From positions 134,390-198,389 of the forward strand of contig QAOA01000813.1 in NCBI GenBank assembly GCA_003255065.1: DNA of 64,000 bases, given 5' to 3'. The stretch is from Cercis canadensis. Its lineage: Eukaryota; Streptophyta; Magnoliopsida; Fabales; Fabaceae. Below are positions 1 to 10,272 of the stretch, in pieces. Under the pieces are notes generated by a model. It made no database searches and was not told where the DNA came from. It worked only from the letters and a program-made list of their open reading frames with translations. Positions within the stretch are counted from its first letter, which is position 1; each line of letters starts with the position of its first letter. The position numbers and the translations under genes were made by a program.

Positions 1-480
1 GTCGTGTGTGTGACCATGTTGGTGACATGGCATGCATGGATACTTACCTTAGTAAGACATGGCCATGTCTCATGATGGGGGGGAATTTGGTTAATCGACA
101 CGGTCATAGGCACGACCGTGCTATGGACCGTGTTCCTTCCCTAAGTTCTCTGTGTGATCCACACGCTTGCTGACATGGCCATGTCCATGATTGTGTTCTC
201 TCGTTGGATGCTCTAAGGTATTCATGAGCCTCTGGTTAGTTGACACAGTTATGGACATGGCCATGTTAAAGACCGTGTCTCCAGTCTGAACTTTCTGTAT
301 GATCCACACGGTTAATGGCAAGGCCGTGTTCTTGCTATGTTCTCTTCCTATCAGTTAACAACTAAACTTAGGCAAGAAGCAAAACAAAAATCAAAAAAAT
401 TCATAGTTCTAGAGGAAAACAAAGATAAAAGGATAAAAGCTTGGGTTGCCTCCCAAGAAGCGCTTAATTTATAGTCTTAA
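1..480. repeat. Degenerate palindromic repeats, 3' non-coding part of Tat/Athila-like element
   Basis: This stretch holds repeated short units built around CACGG(C/T)CGTG- and GACATGGCCATGTC-like palindromes (for example near 48-75, 98-135, 172-190, 245-285 and 308-330). It is followed by TTGGGTTGCCTCCCAAGAAG near 442-461, a sequence type I associate with the non-coding part of plant Tat/Athila Ty3/gypsy elements. It lies directly downstream, on the minus strand, of the pol pseudogene. No convincing gene is present; the small open frames are incidental. Confidence 0.5.
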
Positions 481-538
481 GCCGGACTCTCTCTGGTGGC
501 TATGCTGGTGCAGCAAGAACCATTGAAAAGATTTGGTG

Positions 539-1340
539 CTAGACCCCATCTCCCCAATAATGCTTAAGTTTTTTTCTGTTGACTTTGAAGGTTCTCCCTG
601 AACTCATATCAGCTACCTCGATAGTTGTATAGGGAAAAACCTTCTTAATCACAAATGGACTTGACCATCTTGATTTTAGCTTCCCAGGAAAAAGCTTTAA
701 CCTTGAGTTGTATAGCAACACTTGTTGTCCTGATTCAAAATTCCTTGGGACAATTCTCTAATCATGCCATCGCTTTATTTTTTCTTTGTAAAGCTTTGAA
801 TTCTCATAAGCTTGATGTCGAAACTTATCCAATTCTCATAATCTTAGTTGCCCATAATGCTCTATGCTCCAATTCAACAGGTAAATGGCAAGCCTTCCTA
901 TACACCAATTGGTAAGGTGACATGCCAAGTGGTGTCTTCAAAGTAGTTTGGTATGCCCATAGAGCATCATCATGCTTTATTGCCCAATCTTTTCTTGAGG
1001 TGTTGACAGTCTTCTCAAGTATCTTCTTCAATTCTCTGTTAGACACCTCAACTTGTCCATTGGTTTGTGGATGATATAGGGTTGCAATGTGATGCCTCAC
1101 ACCATATTTACTCAATAAAGAATCTAGCCACTTATTGCAAAAATGAGTTCCTTCATCACTGATCAATGCTCTTGGCACTCCAAATCTTAAGAATATATTC
1201 TTTTTTAGGAAACTCATAACTACTTGAGCATCATTAACTCTGGTTGCAGCAGCTTCAACCCATTTGGATGCATAGTTGACCGCGACCAAGATGTATTCAT
1301 TAGAGTACGATGAGGGGAAAGGGCCCATAAAATCGATACC
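539..1340 (-). pseudogene. Tat/Athila-type Ty3/gypsy integrase core and C-terminus (broken)
   Basis: Integrase inserts the retrotransposon cDNA into the host genome. The frame 825-1328 carries the core domain with the usual plant Ty3/gypsy phrases [27 protein letters not shown] and [10 protein letters not shown], so the D, D and E positions look present. A second fragment at 539-721 carries the C-terminal phrase LYNSRLKLFPGKLKSRW. The two lie in different frames, and an in-frame TAG stands just before GIDFMG at about 1340. No functional protein can be made. The lineage call rests on phrase similarity to Tat/Athila elements and was not tested by alignment. Confidence 0.85.
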
Positions 1341-1880
1341 CTACACAACGAATAACTCAACTTCCAGGATTGAGTTCAGAGGTATTTCATGTCTCTTAGA
1401 GATATTACTTGTCATTTGGCACTGATCACACCTCTTCACATACTCATAGGCATCTTTGAACACAGTTGGCCAATAAAACCCTGATTGTAACACTTTTGTA
1501 GCCGTCTGGTCTCCACTAAAATATCCTTCATAACCTAAGCCATGACAATGCCATAATATATAGTCAACCTCCTCTTATGGCACACATCTTCTCAAGAGTC
1601 CATCAACACCTCTTCGCAACAAGTAAGGTTCATCCCAGACATAGAATTTGGCCTCATGAAGAAATCGCTTCAATTGTTGGGAATTGAAATTCACAGGTAG
1701 AACCTTAGCAGCTTTGAAGTTGGAAAAGTCAACATACCATGGTAGACTGTGCACCGCAAAGAGTTGTTCATCTGGAAACTCTTCATTGATGGGAAGTGGT
1801 TGATTGTGGTTCTTCTCTTGCTGCTCAATCCTTCATAAATGGTTAGCTACCATATTTTCCATGCCTCTCTTGTCTTTGAT
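1341..1880 (-). pseudogene. Integrase zinc-binding region and RNase H-integrase linker (broken)
   Basis: Minus-strand translation still shows the zinc-binding part of integrase (CDQCQMT near 1415-1430, with GYEGYFSGD upstream) and a fragment WDEPYLLRRGVDGLLRR near 1610-1640. A stop codon interrupts the region near 1577. It joins the RNase H frame on one side and the integrase core on the other, so it belongs to the same decayed pol. Confidence 0.65.
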
Positions 1881-2384
1881 CTAGAGATCAAATTCTTGTA
1901 GCAATAATATCCAGCGGATGAGCCTTGGTTTCAATTCCTGTTTGGCAAAAAGATACCTAATAACTGCATGATCAGTATATAAAATAACTTTGACACCTAC
2001 TAAATAAGAGTGAAATTTGTCAAAAGTGAAAACAATAGCCAACAACTCTTTTTCAGTAGTACCATAGTTAAGTTGAGCAGAATTAAGCACATGGCTAGCA
2101 TAATAAATTATATGCAATAACTTATTCTTCCTTTGCCCTAGCACAGCACCTATAGCTATATCTCTAGCATTGCACATGAGTTCAAAAGGCAAGTCCCAAT
2201 CCGGTGGAACAACAACAAGAGCAGTGGTCAACTTTTGCTTCAATGTATTAAAAGCTAGCAAGCGTTCATTATTGAAAATAAAAGTTTCATCTTTCACAAG
2301 AAGGTTACACAATGGTTTAGAAATTTTGGAAAAATCTTGTATGAACCTCCTATAAAAACCAGCATACCCCAAAAAGCTACGCAC
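1881..2384 (-). pseudogene. Ty3/gypsy RNase H domain fragment
   Basis: The 167-residue frame carries the end of the RT ([20 protein letters not shown]) and the RT-linked RNase H domain ([20 protein letters not shown], then [12 protein letters not shown]). It would degrade the RNA strand during reverse transcription. It follows the RT fragment in pol order but is frame-separated from it near 2385-2425, so it is a broken piece of one element. Confidence 0.85.
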
Positions 2385-2425
2385 CCCTTTAACATTAATG
2401 GGAGGGGGAAACTTTTCAATTACCT

Positions 2426-3164
2426 CTACTTTAGCCCTACTACCTCTATCCCTTTAGCAGAAATTCTATGGCCTAGAACAATTCCTTCTCTCACCATAAA
2501 GTGGCACTTCTCCCAATTCAAAACCAAATTCATTTCTTGGCATATTTTTAACACTAAAGATAAATTATGCAAACATACATCAAAAGTAGAGCCAAAAACA
2601 AAAAAGTCATCCATAAAAATCTTAATAAATTTTTCATTCATATTAGAGAATATGGATAGCATACACCTTTGAAAAGTAGGTGGCGCATTGCACAATCCGA
2701 ATGACATCCTCCTGTATGCGTAAACTCCATAGGGACAAGTAAAGATTGTCTTTTTTTGATCCTCCGGAGCTATGGCGATTTGGTTGTCACCCGAATAACC
2801 ATCCAGAAAGCAGTAATGCTCATGACCAGCTAGGTGTTCCAGCATTTGATCGATAAATGGAAGAGGAAAATGGTCCTTCCTTGTGGCATCATTGAGTTTT
2901 CTGTAGTCAATGCACACGCACCATCTTGTGACTGTTCTAGTAGGAATCAATTCATTATGTTCATTCATAACCACTATTGTCCCACATTTCTTGGGCACTA
3001 CCTAAATCGGACTAACCCATGAGCTATCTGAAATGGGATAAATAACACCGACATCCAACAATTTGACCACTTCTTTCCTTACCACCTCTTTCATAACTGG
3101 ATTCAATCTCTTTTAGGGTTGCACAACTGCCTTATAGTTGTCCTCCATGAGAATCTTATGCATG
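2426..3164 (-). pseudogene. Ty3/gypsy reverse transcriptase, C-terminal part (split by insertion)
   Basis: The frame 2426-2998 carries WCVCIDYRKLNDATRKDHFP, FLDGYSGDNQIAIAPEDQ, FGLCNAPPTFQRCM and the catalytic block FMDDF, where plant Tat/Athila elements usually have a Y/F-x-DD box. Upstream the frame continues to 3164 but has stops near 3003 and 3114. At 3164 it is interrupted by the 3165-4672 insertion; the same frame resumes at 4673. It was therefore one RT gene before the insertion and is now doubly inactivated. Confidence 0.85.
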
Positions 3165-4677
3165 TGTTGTTAAAAGATTGCTACCGGCAAGTATACCGGG
3201 CCACACAAGTAGTATATAAAAGTGAGTAGAGTATTGTCCTCAGTGATTTAACGTTAGCAAGTACCAATTTCACTAACAATGATTCTATTTGGAATGATAA
3301 ATATTTTGGTTTGGAGAAAGATATATCTAAATGATTATGAACAATCAAATAACTAAAGCTAGCTAATAAGTCTCAACAACTTGGCAAAAATTATGGTTGA
3401 AGAGATTTACAAGGAAATAAAGAAAGTTAGGGGTTAATTTCACTTGGTTTGGACTCCGGTTATTTCATAGACAAAACAACCTTTGAATTACTGAAGAATG
3501 CATTATCTTAGCTACAAATCCTTTGTTGTTGGCCAATTTCCCTAATTTGATTGAACCCAATCCCTTGGAGAAGCAATCCTCCCTATGCCAACTAATTGCC
3601 CAATTCCTTGGTACAATTAACTTGTCTAGGTGATTAAACTCTAGGAAATTACTTAAAGACCACATAAACTAAGTTATCTATTCCTAGATTAACTTGAGTT
3701 ATGGAAGAAATTACAAGAGCATATTCATATCTTACTATCCCTAGCATCAACATGAGTCAATAAACCATTCAAATGGTAGCTAAGCATTTAAAGGCATTAA
3801 GAGCAGTAAAATCTACTCCAACAAAGAGACTTGCATTAAAATAACTTCATTCAACAATAGAACTTCATCCAAACCTAGCTACAACAAACCCCTAACTAAA
3901 GGGGGTTTAGCTACTCATAGCTACAATAGAGAAATACAGAGAAAAAGAGTTCATTAAGAGAGAAGAGAAGAAAAACTAGATGAAATCTGGGTTAAATCCT
4001 CTAAAAGTGCTCTAGCTCCTTCCTCTTCTTTGTTCTTGACGGCTCTCCTCCGGATTCTCTTTCTTTTCTCCCTCTTGTTCCTTTTATAGGTAGGTTATGG
4101 CCAAGAGAATGGTGGAAAGACACCTCAGAAATGAATCCAGCGCTGGGCGCTGACCAATGAAGACAAGATAGGTTCTGATGCTGGATGTCTGGCGTTGGGC
4201 GCCAGGATGCTGGTGCTGGGTGCTGGAGGACTGTGACTTCTCAGACATGATGGCGCTGGGCGCTGGACTTCTGGCGCTAGGCGCTGGCTAGCTGGGCGCT
4301 GAAGTTCCTCTCTGCCATGCTGGCGCTGGGCGTTGGCTGGTAGAGCGCTGAAGTTCCTCTCTGCCATGTTGGCGCTGGGCGCGAGGATTCTGGCGCTGGG
4401 CGCTGGCTGGTCAGAGAGCTTTTCCAGCACTTGTGTTGTCCCGTTTAGTTCCTTCTTCACCCTCCTAATGCTCTAACCTTCAAGATCACTCAAAAAGGGA
4501 CTATGAATGAGCTAAAAACATGCTAGTAAGTTAAATAAAACTATAACTTTGACACTAACTAAAATTAATAAATAACTAGAGAATATGATACATATTCATA
4601 CAAAAATGACTTAAGAGCTAGCCAGATAAAGCATAATTGGAGCTATAATAATTCTATTTTATGGAATTATCAGCATG
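3160..4677. mobile_element. 1,508-bp solo-LTR-like insertion with 5-bp TSD
   Basis: The inserted segment 3165-4672 starts TGTTGTTAAA and ends AATTATCA. It is flanked by direct GCATG copies at 3160-3164 and 4673-4677. TG..CA termini with a 5-bp duplication are the signature of LTR-retrotransposon integration. No gag/pol frame is visible inside, so a solo LTR or a non-coding LARD/TRIM-like element is likely. The pol reading frame on both sides joins through one GCATG copy, which confirms the borders. The interior holds a GC-rich minisatellite at 4138-4415, and CCGGCAAGTATACCGG near 3184-3199 is an imperfect palindrome. I do not recognise the family. Confidence 0.85.
4138..4415. repeat. GGCGCTGGGCGCTGG minisatellite
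   Basis: A GC-rich tract in AT-rich surroundings is made of about nine degenerate copies of GGCGCTGGGCGCTGG. It includes a longer duplicated unit carrying AAGTTCCTCTCTGCCATG at about 4303 and 4352. It lies inside the solo-LTR-like insertion, towards its right end. A 111-residue Ala/Pro-rich open frame over it (4125-4460, minus) is a by-product of the repeat and is not called as a gene. Confidence 0.85.
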
Positions 4678-4775
4678 CAAAAAGAATGACTTATTCCTTT
4701 TAAATCAGTAATCGACCATCCAATAGCACCTTATTCTCCCTTAACACCCTCAACAATTTCCCCTCCTCAACCTTT
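4673..4775 (-). pseudogene. Ty3/gypsy reverse transcriptase, N-terminal fragment beyond the insertion
   Basis: Minus-strand translation from 4733 down to 4673 gives the RT start phrase AIGWSITDLKGISHSFC, typical of Tat/Athila pol. A preceding EEGKLLRVLREN (about 4771-4734) is one frame away, so there is a 1-bp frameshift near 4731. It is the upstream part of the same RT found at 2426-3164. Further upstream pol and gag sequence was not recognised. Confidence 0.8.
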
Positions 4776-5938
4776 GTCAACAGGTTTTGATGACATTGCT
4801 GACTGATCACATTTCAAAATGTACCCTTAGTTGATTGATCCTTCAACTTTTTCTTAAAATTAACATCCATTTATTATTTGGTGCCTTACCTACGGTGCAT
4901 TTAGCATTATTTTCTGACTTTGTTAAAAAAGAAAATTTTTGTTACATGATGTCAAAGGGGAAAAGAGGTATTAATAGTGGTTTTTTGTTTTATTTTTCTA
5001 CCGAGTCATGTTCAACCATCTTACATGTTATTTTCGGGTAGATTGTTGGTTTATTTATTGGGCCTGTTCTTAAATCGTAAGGATTGCTACTCATTGAGAC
5101 CAAATCGATGGGTTAATCATATGATTAGTTTCAAAGAACATAAAGAGTAGACATTTCAATCAGATTATTAGTATTATGACGAGGAAATCTAAATTAGTGT
5201 ACAAATTTCATGTTCAATCAGTCACCTTTGCTGCAAGGGTACTGATGTAAGATGAAAAAGACAAGGAATAAGGGCAGCACATGAGTTTATTTCAAGTTCT
5301 AAGCTGGGTTATGGCATTAGTAGGTGTAAATTGTAAATTGCTTAATAGTTGGTTATACATAATGAGCTAGCTTAGATCAATCTCAACTTGATAATTATGA
5401 TATTAATCCTTAAATTCTAGATTAACAGATTAATTACTAAAAATATTATAATATAAAATATAAATATGGTACCCTAAAAAGATAAAATCTCAAATCATGT
5501 ATTTGCGCAGAATCCTTGCTAATTCATTTTTTATTCATCCGCTATAAGATCAACAATTCCATAAGCTTGGGCTTCTCCTACTAAAATAGAAACATCTTCT
5601 ATTATTTATTTGGATGCAACCTTGTAAGGTCACTTATACCTTTTTGAAATTTCCAACACTTAATACCTAAGTTTGCAAAACTCATTTCTCAATATTGATA
5701 GGGAGCATTTACTACAACAACGAATACAAGTCGCTTGAACAAATCCACAAACAAAATAATAGAAAATAAAATATGATAGAAGAGAGAGAAAAGCAAGTAA
5801 AAAAATCTAAGACCTTTCCTTCAATGGATATATCATTTAAAAGAGGGGGCCTTTAACTAACCCCACGCAAAAATGGGGTTAAACCACCCCATCTTAGATA
5901 GACCACTTAAGATGTGTTAAAAGTAGGACCTACATCTT
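4776..5938. other. No gene seen; unassigned sequence between two retrotransposons
   Basis: AT-rich sequence with no domain I can recognise on either strand. A 68-codon plus-strand frame at 4835-5041 has no recognisable features. A 121-bp segment at 5724-5844 recurs near-identically at 13792-13912. Near 5845-5900 short GGGGTTAA/TTAACCCC-type inverted pieces resemble the flank of that second copy. Confidence 0.5.
5724..5844 (+). repeat. 121-bp direct repeat, left copy
   Basis: Starting ATACAAGTCGCTTGAAC and ending CATTTAAAAGA, this segment matches 13792-13912 with only a few differences. The two copies bracket the chromovirus and the AT-rich block to its right. No transposon termini were recognised. 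Confidence 0.8.
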
Positions 5939-6568
5939 TACCAAACAATGGGATGACCTTGGTTATCGCAATAGGGTGAACCCTTAGCAAGGAAGGATCC
6001 TTGGTAAGTTCAAGTTTAAGTTCTTTGCCCAAGAGCAATTGGGAAGCTCTCAATCCAGAGAAACTCAATAATTCAGAAACTGAATAATATTAATCTCAAA
6101 ACTGTTTTGCAAAGGCATACACGAATTCCTTATATAGGCAACTCGGCTAGGAGGCTACAAGCTATGATGGATCCTCTAAGAATGTTAATAAAACACTAAT
6201 ACCCAGTTTGGCCCATAGACATAAAGGCCCAAAATATTAAAAACTAATTTAAAACTAATTAAACATTTTGGCCCATAAACATAAAGGCCCAAAAATAAAA
6301 CTAATTAAATTAAACATAATTTTTGGCCTGCTTCAAACTTGGGCTCCAAGCTGGCCCATGTGCACCTTCTACAAGAGACAGATATGTGATCCATCTCAAC
6401 TCTAAACTTGGCCCAACTGCTTTTTCCTTGGTTTGCACCTCTTGGACTAGGCTCAGCAGCACCTCTCTCACTCGCTTAGCTCTGCTTCTAGTCATCGGGC
6501 CTCCAACTCCAAGCAAGGGATCATGAACACTCTTAGGGATAGGCCGTGTAGCAAGTTGATTCGCATCA
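5939..6568 (-). repeat. 3' LTR of CRM-like chromovirus (43 bp truncated)
   Basis: This matches 11602-12229 along its whole length with scattered substitutions. In element orientation it begins TGATGCG at 6568, immediately after the polypurine tract. The distal 43 bp present in the other LTR (11559-11601) are missing, so the terminal CA and any target duplication on this side are lost. The pol reading frame continues into this LTR as far as 6310. Confidence 0.9.
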
Positions 6569-6861
6569 TTCCCTCCCTCCTCGGAAGGATTCGTCCTCGA
6601 ATTTAAATCGTCACCTACATCAAACAAGGTTAAGTCAGCAACATTAAAAGTAGCACTAACATCGCCATACTCACCAGGAAGATTAATTTTGTAGGCATTG
6701 TCATTAATCCGCTCAAGGACCTCAAACAGCCCATCTCCTCGAAAGTGCAACTTTGATTTCCGTTGGGTAGGAAACCGTCCCTTCCTAAGGTGTACCCAAA
6801 CCCAATCACCTGGTTTGAATATAACCCTAGTTCGTCCTTTGTTAGCTTGCCTAGCATACTG
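6310..6861 (-). pseudogene. Chromovirus integrase C-terminus with CR-like motif, extending into 3' LTR
   Basis: The frame 6310-6750 gives the integrase tail INLPGEYGDVSATFNVADL, then GGPMTRSRAKRVREVLLSLV. The second phrase resembles the CR motif that CRM-lineage chromoviruses carry in place of a classic chromodomain. The LTR begins at 6568, so about 86 codons of this frame lie inside the 3' LTR. A frameshift separates it from the preceding GKKN end at 6862. In CRM elements the C-terminal motif is thought to guide integration to centromeric chromatin; for this copy that is family knowledge only. Confidence 0.7.
6569..6583 (-). promoter_or_regulatory. Polypurine tract of the chromovirus
   Basis: On the minus strand the purine run GAGGAGGGAGGGAA abuts the LTR start TGATG at 6568. 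This is the expected position for priming of plus-strand DNA synthesis. Confidence 0.85.
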
Positions 6862-7870
6862 CTAATTCTTCTTCCCAATATTAGCCCGAACCTTGGAATG
6901 CAAGTCTCTAACAAAATCTACCTTGTGCTTACCATCAAGATTAGCAAACTCATTAGTAGGCAAAGGTAAAATATCCAAGGGAGTTAAAGGATTAAATCCA
7001 TAAACAATCTCAAAAGGGGAATAAGAAGTAGTAGAGTGTACAGTGTGATTATAAGCAAACTCAATATGCAGCAAAGATTGTTCCCAACGCTTAAGATTAT
7101 TTTGCATAATAGCACGCAATATAGTAGCAAGTGTTCTATTAACAACCTCAGTTTGCCCATCCGTCTGAGGATGTGCAACTGTAGAAAACAGAAGCTTAGT
7201 CCCTAATCAACCCCATAGTGTTCGCCAAAAGTAACTTAAGAACTTCACATCTCTATCACTCACTATGGTTCTAGGTAAACCATGCAAGCGCACTATTTCT
7301 TTAAAGAACAAGTCAGCAATGTGTGTTGCATCATTAGTTTTAGCACAAGCAATAAAGTGAGCCATCTTGCTAAACCTATCAACAACCACAAAGATACTAT
7401 CTTTCCCACTTGGTGACCTTGGCAGTACTAGTACAAAAATCCATAGAAATATCAATCCAAGGCCGACTAGGTATAGGCAATGGTGTATAAAGTCTATGTG
7501 GCATAACTTTGGACTTGGCTTGTTTACAAGTAATACACTTTTCACAAATAGAAATCACATCATGTTTCATGTGAGGCCAATAAAAATGTTCATGCAAAAT
7601 ATCAAAAGTCTTTTTAACACCAAAGTGCCCCATTAGGCCACCACCATGCGTTTTTCTAACAAGCAAATCACGTATAGAACATGCAGGCACGCATAATTTA
7701 TCTTTCTTAAACAAGTACTCATCATGCCTATAATAATCACCACTAGCATACTTAGCACAAGCAATCCATAGCTGACCGAAATCAGAATCAGATTCATACA
7801 AGTCTTTGATAAGCTCAAAACCTAATAGCTTAGCATGCAAAGAAGTAATTAAAGTATACCTTCTAGACAA
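6862..7870 (-). pseudogene. Chromovirus integrase (frameshifted)
   Basis: Three overlapping frames carry consecutive integrase parts. 7397-7870 has the HHCC zinc-binding region ([20 protein letters not shown], then [13 protein letters not shown]). 7207-7545 has the core phrases [17 protein letters not shown] and [16 protein letters not shown]. 6862-7119 has the later core ([20 protein letters not shown] and [10 protein letters not shown]). Frame changes near 7400-7545 and 7120-7207 prevent a single protein. The order matches Ty3/gypsy pol. Confidence 0.9.
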
Positions 7871-8227
7871 GGCATCAGCAACGACATTTTCTTTCCCAAC
7901 TTTATATTTAATAACATAGGGAAACGTCTCAATGAACTCTAACCATTTGGCATGTCTCTTATTTAACTTACCTTAGGATTCCAGATACTTCAAGCTCTCA
8001 TGGTCCGAATGAATGATGAATTCCCGAGGCCATAGATAGTGCTACCATGTTTGGAGAGTCCTCACTAGAGCATAAAGCTCTTTGTCATAAGTGGGATAAT
8101 TTAATGCTGCCCCATTAAGCTTCTCACTGAAATATGCAATAGGCTTGGAATCCTGCTTCAAAATAGCCCTTATTCCAATACCTGAAGCATCACATTCAAT
8201 CTCAAAAGCTCTGTCAAAGTTAGGCAA
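7871..8227 (-). pseudogene. Chromovirus RNase H
   Basis: The frame 8042-8227 carries [18 protein letters not shown] and [20 protein letters not shown], the RNase H start. The same domain continues below 8042 as SDHESLKYLE, then [20 protein letters not shown] and the end ADALSRR near 7860-7885. A stop interrupts it near 7975. Catalytic D and E positions are visible, but the frame is broken. Confidence 0.85.
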
Positions 8228-8428
8228 ATATAAAAGAGGAGCACTAGTTAAAGTTTCCTTTAAAGTGATAAATGCCCTCTCTTGTTACTCTCCTCACTTA
8301 AAGCTCACATTTTTCTTAACTAGTTCATTTAGGGGTGCGGCTATGATGCTGAAATTCGTTACAAACCGCCTATAAAAACTAGCTAAGCCATGGAAAGATC
8401 TGACCTCATTCGCATTCTTAGGTGTAGG

Positions 8429-9571
8429 CTAATCTCGGATTGCCTTAACTTTCTCCTCATCCATGCTAATACCCTTAGAACTTACAACAAACCCAAGAAA
8501 TATAACAGAATCGGAACAAAATGCACACTTCTTGAAATTAGCATACAATTTATGTTCTCTCAAAGCAATAAAGACATCATGCAAGTGTGACACATGATCA
8601 TCTAGGGTTTTGCTATAAACTAGGATATCATCAAAATAAACCACCACAAATTTTCCAATAAAGGCATGCAAAACATGGTTCATTAGTCTTATGAAAGTGC
8701 TAGGTGCATTAGTTAAACCGAAGGGCATTACTCATACAAACCATATTTTGTTTTAAAGGCAGTTTTCCACTCATCTCCTTCTTTCATGCGAATTTGGTAG
8801 TATCCATTCTTTAAATCTATCTTAGAAAAGACACTAGAACCATACAACTCATCAAGCATGTCATCTAATCTAGGGATAGGATGTCTATACTTAACCGTGA
8901 TTTGGTTGATGGCTCGGCAATCCACACACATGAGCCATGTCCCGTCTTTCTTTGGCACCAAGATAACTGGAACTGAACATGGGCCTAGACTTTCTTTCAC
9001 GAATCCTTTTTGTACGATCATCCACTTACCTTTGAATTTCCTTTGTCTCGTCAGGATTAGCTTGGTAGGCTGGTTTATTAGGGATAGATGATCTAAGAAC
9101 AAAGTCAATCTGGTGCTCTATGCCCCTCAAGGGAGGCAAACCATGTGGTATCTCTTCAGGAAAAATATCAGCAAATTCCTGCATCAAAGAAACAACCACA
9201 CTAGGCAAAGAAGGGTTAAGAAAGTTAGTAAAATAAACATCCTTGTACATAAGTACAAGAAGGTTTGGCTTAGACAACAGAACACTCTTGACCTCACTTT
9301 TTTGTGCAAAAGCACTCACTTTGTGTCTTCTCTCACTATTTTTTACCTTACTTTTTTTTCTCTCTCTCTCAGCCTCTTTTTCTTTTGCTGCTTTCTCTTC
9401 TCTCTCTTTGCATTCTTTTGTAATCTTTGCTTGATCCGCATATGCAAGAGCAGGTTTCAATGGTTTCAACAAAGTAGCCTTGTTATTCTTGTAGACAGTG
9501 TAAGTGTTGTTGTATCCGTCATACTTCACTCGCCTATCAACTACCATGGTCGCCCCAACAAGATGTGACAA
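8429..9571 (-). pseudogene. Chromovirus reverse transcriptase (CRM-like), frameshifted
   Basis: Three frames cover this RT. 9026-9571 holds the protease-RT linker with VVDRRVKYDGYNNTYTV and [11 protein letters not shown], phrases I associate with the CRM lineage. 8728-9108 has [20 protein letters not shown] and [20 protein letters not shown]. 8429-8728 has MPFGLTNAPSTFIRLMNHVL and the catalytic YFDD box. A stop/frame change sits at 8728 between KYGLYE and MPFGL, and another near 9060. A lysine/glutamate-rich low-complexity stretch (about 9340-9420) occupies the linker. Confidence 0.9.
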
Positions 9572-9804
9572 GCATGCATGGGCACCACATCATACAACAC
9601 TTCATCTTTAAAAGTACTAAAAGAAAATGCAATTTGAACCTGCTTGTTTACCCATAAATCTCCTCTATCATTCAACCATCGTAGCCTATAAGGCGTGGGG
9701 TGTGGAATAGTAGGTAAACCCAACTTCTCTACTGCTAAGGTACTAGCAACATTAGTACAAGATCCACTGTCAATAATAACGCTACATACCTTGTCTCCCA
9801 CCAA
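9541..9804 (-). pseudogene. Chromovirus aspartic protease
   Basis: The 87-residue frame carries VIIDSGSCTNVAS, with the DSG active-site triad of retroviral-type aspartic proteases, and ends LLGRPW, as CRM-like proteases do. It would release Gag and Pol proteins from the polyprotein. It overlaps the linker/RT frame and sits in the expected order after the zinc-knuckle part of gag. Confidence 0.9.
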
Positions 9805-9834
9805 GCATCGATTTTAAAAGATATGCTCTCTATG

Positions 9835-10269
9835 TTATTCGATGTCATCTTCCCTCGGTTGCATGTTGAGCACACGCCGGGACACCGTCAAATACTGATC
9901 TGGAAGGGAGTCATCAATTCCCTCAACGTCACTAGCATCTTCTAAGGGTGGCATGTCTTCACAACTAGGTGTAACAGTAGATTCCTCCTCACTATCATAC
10001 TCACCAGTAGCAAGCATAACAACTTTCCTTCTATTGGGACATTCAGAAGATATATGTCCACGTCCTTGACACCTGTAGCATTTGATGTCACGTGACTTAG
10101 AAGAAAAGTTATAGTCTGTTTTACCTTGGGAAATAGGAGTAGAACCCGTAGACCTTGGTCTTGTGTCTTCTCTCAGCTTTGGAGCTGTGTGAGGATTATC
10201 CTTCCAATTCGATTTCCAGTTTGAAGTTCTGGAAGGCACACCGAATCTAGAAGCTGCTATAGCCTTCAA
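9835..10269 (-). pseudogene. Chromovirus Gag, zinc-knuckle part
   Basis: The frame carries one CCHC zinc knuckle, CYRCQGRGHISSEC (CX2CX4HX4C), after a basic Ser/Thr-rich stretch. An acidic region follows. It would bind the element's RNA in the capsid particle. A TGA at about 10270 separates it from the upstream capsid-like part, so one stop codon splits an otherwise continuous gag. Confidence 0.9.
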
Positions 10270-10272
10270 CTG

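Noticed and set aside
4125-4460. A 111-residue Ala/Pro-rich minus-strand open frame
   Set aside because: It is produced by the GGCGCTGGGCGCTGG minisatellite inside a non-coding insertion; no domain and no independent gene signals.
9113-9568. A 151-codon plus-strand frame opposite the chromovirus pol
   Set aside because: Antisense of the Lys/Glu-rich linker and RT; its Ser/Leu/Phe-rich composition reflects the complement of that linker.
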